Assembly: GCA_037443945.1 (NCBI GenBank)
Contig: JBBINH010000010.1
Span: forward strand, 27,185 to 91,184
Origin: SSF26 sp037443945
Lineage (GTDB): Bacteria > Chloroflexota > Anaerolineae > J102
Direction of reading: 5' to 3'
DNA: 64,000 bases
Positions 62,678 through 64,000 of this stretch are shown in pieces (within the stretch, counting starts at the first letter, position 1; each line of letters begins with the position of its first letter). The position numbers and the translations under genes were made by a program. The notes under the pieces were generated by a model. The model saw only the letters and a program-made list of their open reading frames with translations. It searched no databases and was not told where the DNA came from.

Positions 62678-63240
62678 ATGCCGGAAAAGAAACTGCCGAC
62701 CGCCTCCGCGAGGCCATCCGCCGGCGCGGGTACTCCATCCGCACTGAGAAAGCCTATCTCCATTGGTACGAACGCCTTGTCCGCTTCCACAAACTGCGCC
62801 ACCCCGCCACTATGGGCACACCAGAGGTCGAAGCTTTTCTCACCCACCTCGCCACCCACGAGTAGATCTCTGCCTCCACCCGAAATCAGGCCCTTGCCGC
62901 CCTTCTGTTCCTCTACCAGGACGTCCTCGGCATCCCTCTTGGCGATTTGCACGCCCTTCGCGCCAAAAAGACCACTTTCGTCCAGCCCTACCTCAGCCAC
63001 GATAAATGTCTCCGCCTCCTCGCCCACCTGAACGGCGCCCCCTATCTCGTCGCCTGCTTCCCCTATGGCAGCGGCCTGCGGCTCCTGGAGGCTCTGCGCC
63101 TGCGCATCCAGGACCTCGACTTCGAGAACGCGCTCATCGCCATCCGCGATACCAAGTCCAACCGCGACCGGGTGACCTTCCTACCCGAGGATGAGCAGTT
63201 TCTCCAACGCCTCCATGCTCACATCACGCAAGTACGCCGT
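62678..63240 (+). pseudogene. broken tyrosine recombinase (integron/phage integrase type)
   Basis: Starting from an ATG with AAGGAG upstream, the frame shifts after a few codons (in or near the run of A at 62685). It then reads ETADRLREAIRRRGYSIRTE, AYLHWYERLVRFHKLRHPAT and NQALAALLFLYQDVLGIPLG, the SAM-like core-binding domain of IntI/XerC-type recombinases. An in-frame TAG (near 62864) interrupts it at THE*ISASTRNQ. The catalytic part (FPYGSGLRLLEALRLRIQDL) is cut off after RVTFLPEDEQF, so the C-terminal His-x-x-Arg and Tyr are gone. Non-functional. Confidence 0.75.
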
Positions 63241-63312
63241 CCCGGTGAAATTGGGGTTAAGCAAGGCCGGTTTGGCCGCGTTTTGCAACGCCAGGATCAA
63301 CGGCTGCCCTGA

Positions 63313-63786
63313 CATCTCCAGCATCAACGACCACCGGTAAAAGAGGCAGTTGGTAGGCTTGGGCGGTACATCGCAGTGCCGTGGATCATGGGCTGCACGG
63401 CGCTCTGTCGCTGCGGCGCTCATGGCCGAGGCGCCGGGACCGTCGGCGGCCGTGGCATCCGCCGGCGGCGCCGGGCGAGCCGTGTCATGGGGCCGCCGGC
63501 GCCGTGTATCGCCCGCCGAATCGGGCCGGGGTGGTGGTGCGGTCCGGCGTACCGGGCAAATGCAGGGCTTCATCCAAAGCGAGGAAGTGGGGAACCGGAG
63601 CGGCTTAACGCCCTGCTCACCAACACCGCCAAAAGCGCCCCAACATAAAACGGAACCGAGTTGCGGAATGAGGGTAATGGGACGAGAACGCTTGTGCGTC
63701 TGCCGACCCCCTCCTCTCGCCATTTGCACCCACGGCCGTTTTGTGCTAAGCTCGCCCTCCAACAATGCCATAGCACTGCGATAAGA
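63313..63786. other. non-coding stretch after the integrase remnant
   Basis: Only antisense or low-complexity frames occur here, with very GC-rich inverted segments (e.g. near 63464-63505). No gene is supported. It may be further decayed insertion sequence. Confidence 0.4.
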
Positions 63787-63893
63787 CCCTCTTATCCAGA
63801 GAGGCGGAGGGACCGGCCCGATGAAGCCTCGGCAACCAGGGACTCATCCCCAGGTGCCAATGCCGGCAGAAGAAATTCTGGACGATGAGAGGA
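63787..63893 (+). promoter_or_regulatory. SAM-I riboswitch (S-box)
   Basis: The conserved S-box pattern is present: CTCTTATCcAGAGAGGcGGA, then GGACCGGCCCGATGAAGCC, CGGCAACC, GGTGCCAATGCCGGCAGA and the closing P1 strand GATGAGAGG. P1 pairs CTCTTATC (63790-63797) with GATGAGAG (63884-63891). It binds S-adenosylmethionine and represses the downstream gene when SAM is plentiful. Confidence 0.95.
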
Positions 63894-63908
63894 TGTTCCG
63901 CCAAGATG

Positions 63909-63935
63909 ACGGGCCTCTCACGAGGCCCGTTTTTT
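63909..63935 (+). terminator. riboswitch-controlled intrinsic terminator
   Basis: ACGGGCCTC-TCAC-GAGGCCCGT followed by six T. TGAGAGG (63886-63892) in the P1 3' strand is complementary to CCTCTCA (63914-63920) of the terminator, giving the antiterminator that forms without SAM. Confidence 0.93.
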
Positions 63936-63959
63936 ATCTCCTCACCGCTGAGAGGACCT

Positions 63960-64000
63960 ATGTCCGACACCACCGTATCCGACCCTCCCTGTCGTACGAC
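63960..64000 (+). CDS. start of a SAM-regulated gene (cut by window edge)
   Basis: An ATG with GAGAGGA eight bases upstream follows the riboswitch terminator and opens MSDTTVSDPPCRTT. Too short to identify. From the riboswitch a methionine-pathway gene is expected, such as homoserine O-acetyltransferase, O-acetylhomoserine sulfhydrylase or SAM synthetase. Confidence 0.6.
   Translation, partial: MSDTTVSDPPCRT

Noticed and set aside
63181..63771. 196-residue minus-strand frame over the recombinase remnant
   Set aside because: Low complexity (Arg/Pro/Ala), overlaps the remnant, and no family recognised.

Overview
The window is one continuous stretch of a GC-rich (roughly 60-65 %) bacterial chromosome. 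Short spacers, many ATGA/TTGA stop-start overlaps, secreted lipoproteins with long Thr/Pro linkers, the futalosine menaquinone genes and the general gene style suggest a member of the Chloroflexota (Anaerolineae/Ardenticatenia/Caldilineae-like). That placement is an inference from gene style; the 16S rRNA gene in the window could settle it. No CRISPR array, intact prophage or intact insertion sequence was seen.

Layout. 1-6500 (+): the end of lipA, an M20 amidohydrolase, a ketopantoate-reductase-like enzyme, an FHA receptor with a dead protease domain, a ZnuA-like zinc lipoprotein behind a promoter/palindrome, and two accessory small genes. 6650-9900 (-): a TetR-controlled ABC exporter operon with a tandem palindromic operator. 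10000-14230 (+): a lipoprotein, a decayed segment that resembles group II intron RNA, an orphan MerR regulator and a long-chain acyl-CoA ligase. 14360-20700 (-): PspC and HMA-like small proteins, then a tightly coupled operon fabF-lutA-lutB-lutC-comM. 20788-23970 (+): ECF-type sigma factor, DegV, a one-TM protein and an extended FabH. 24010-31600 (-): thioesterase, leucyl aminopeptidase, aldo/keto reductase, aminotransferase, double-GNAT protein and a second ABC exporter preceded by a probable leader-peptide attenuator. 31811-34886 (+): Nudix, alanine-dehydrogenase-like and CoA-transferase genes. 35213-40712: a Crp/Fnr regulator (-) facing the operon mqnC-mqnP-mqnE-mqnA (+). 40751-46783 (-): fused glycyl-tRNA synthetase, MazG-like protein, cdd-recO, and a CorC-type CBS protein.

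46985-53271 (-) is a complete rRNA operon, 16S-tRNA-Ile-23S-5S. The 23S gene is interrupted at the position equivalent to E. coli 1931 by a 638-nt group I intron encoding a single-motif LAGLIDADG endonuclease. 53559-59047 (+) holds queG, a ferredoxin, a PIG-L deacetylase, fumC and dnaN. gyrB converges on dnaN from the other strand, followed by a membrane protein. 62187-63240 is a decayed island (transposase C-terminus and a broken tyrosine recombinase). The window ends with a SAM-I riboswitch, its terminator and the first codons of the gene it controls.

Most noteworthy: an exact 105-bp in-frame tandem duplication inside mqnE; the L1931 group I intron with its homing endonuclease; the probable attenuator upstream of the second ABC exporter; the TetR tandem operator; the zinc-type palindrome at znuA; the FHA pseudoprotease; and the fabF-lutABC-comM operon. 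No clearly new defence or mobile system was found; the attenuator and the FHA pseudoprotease are the best candidates for something not yet described.
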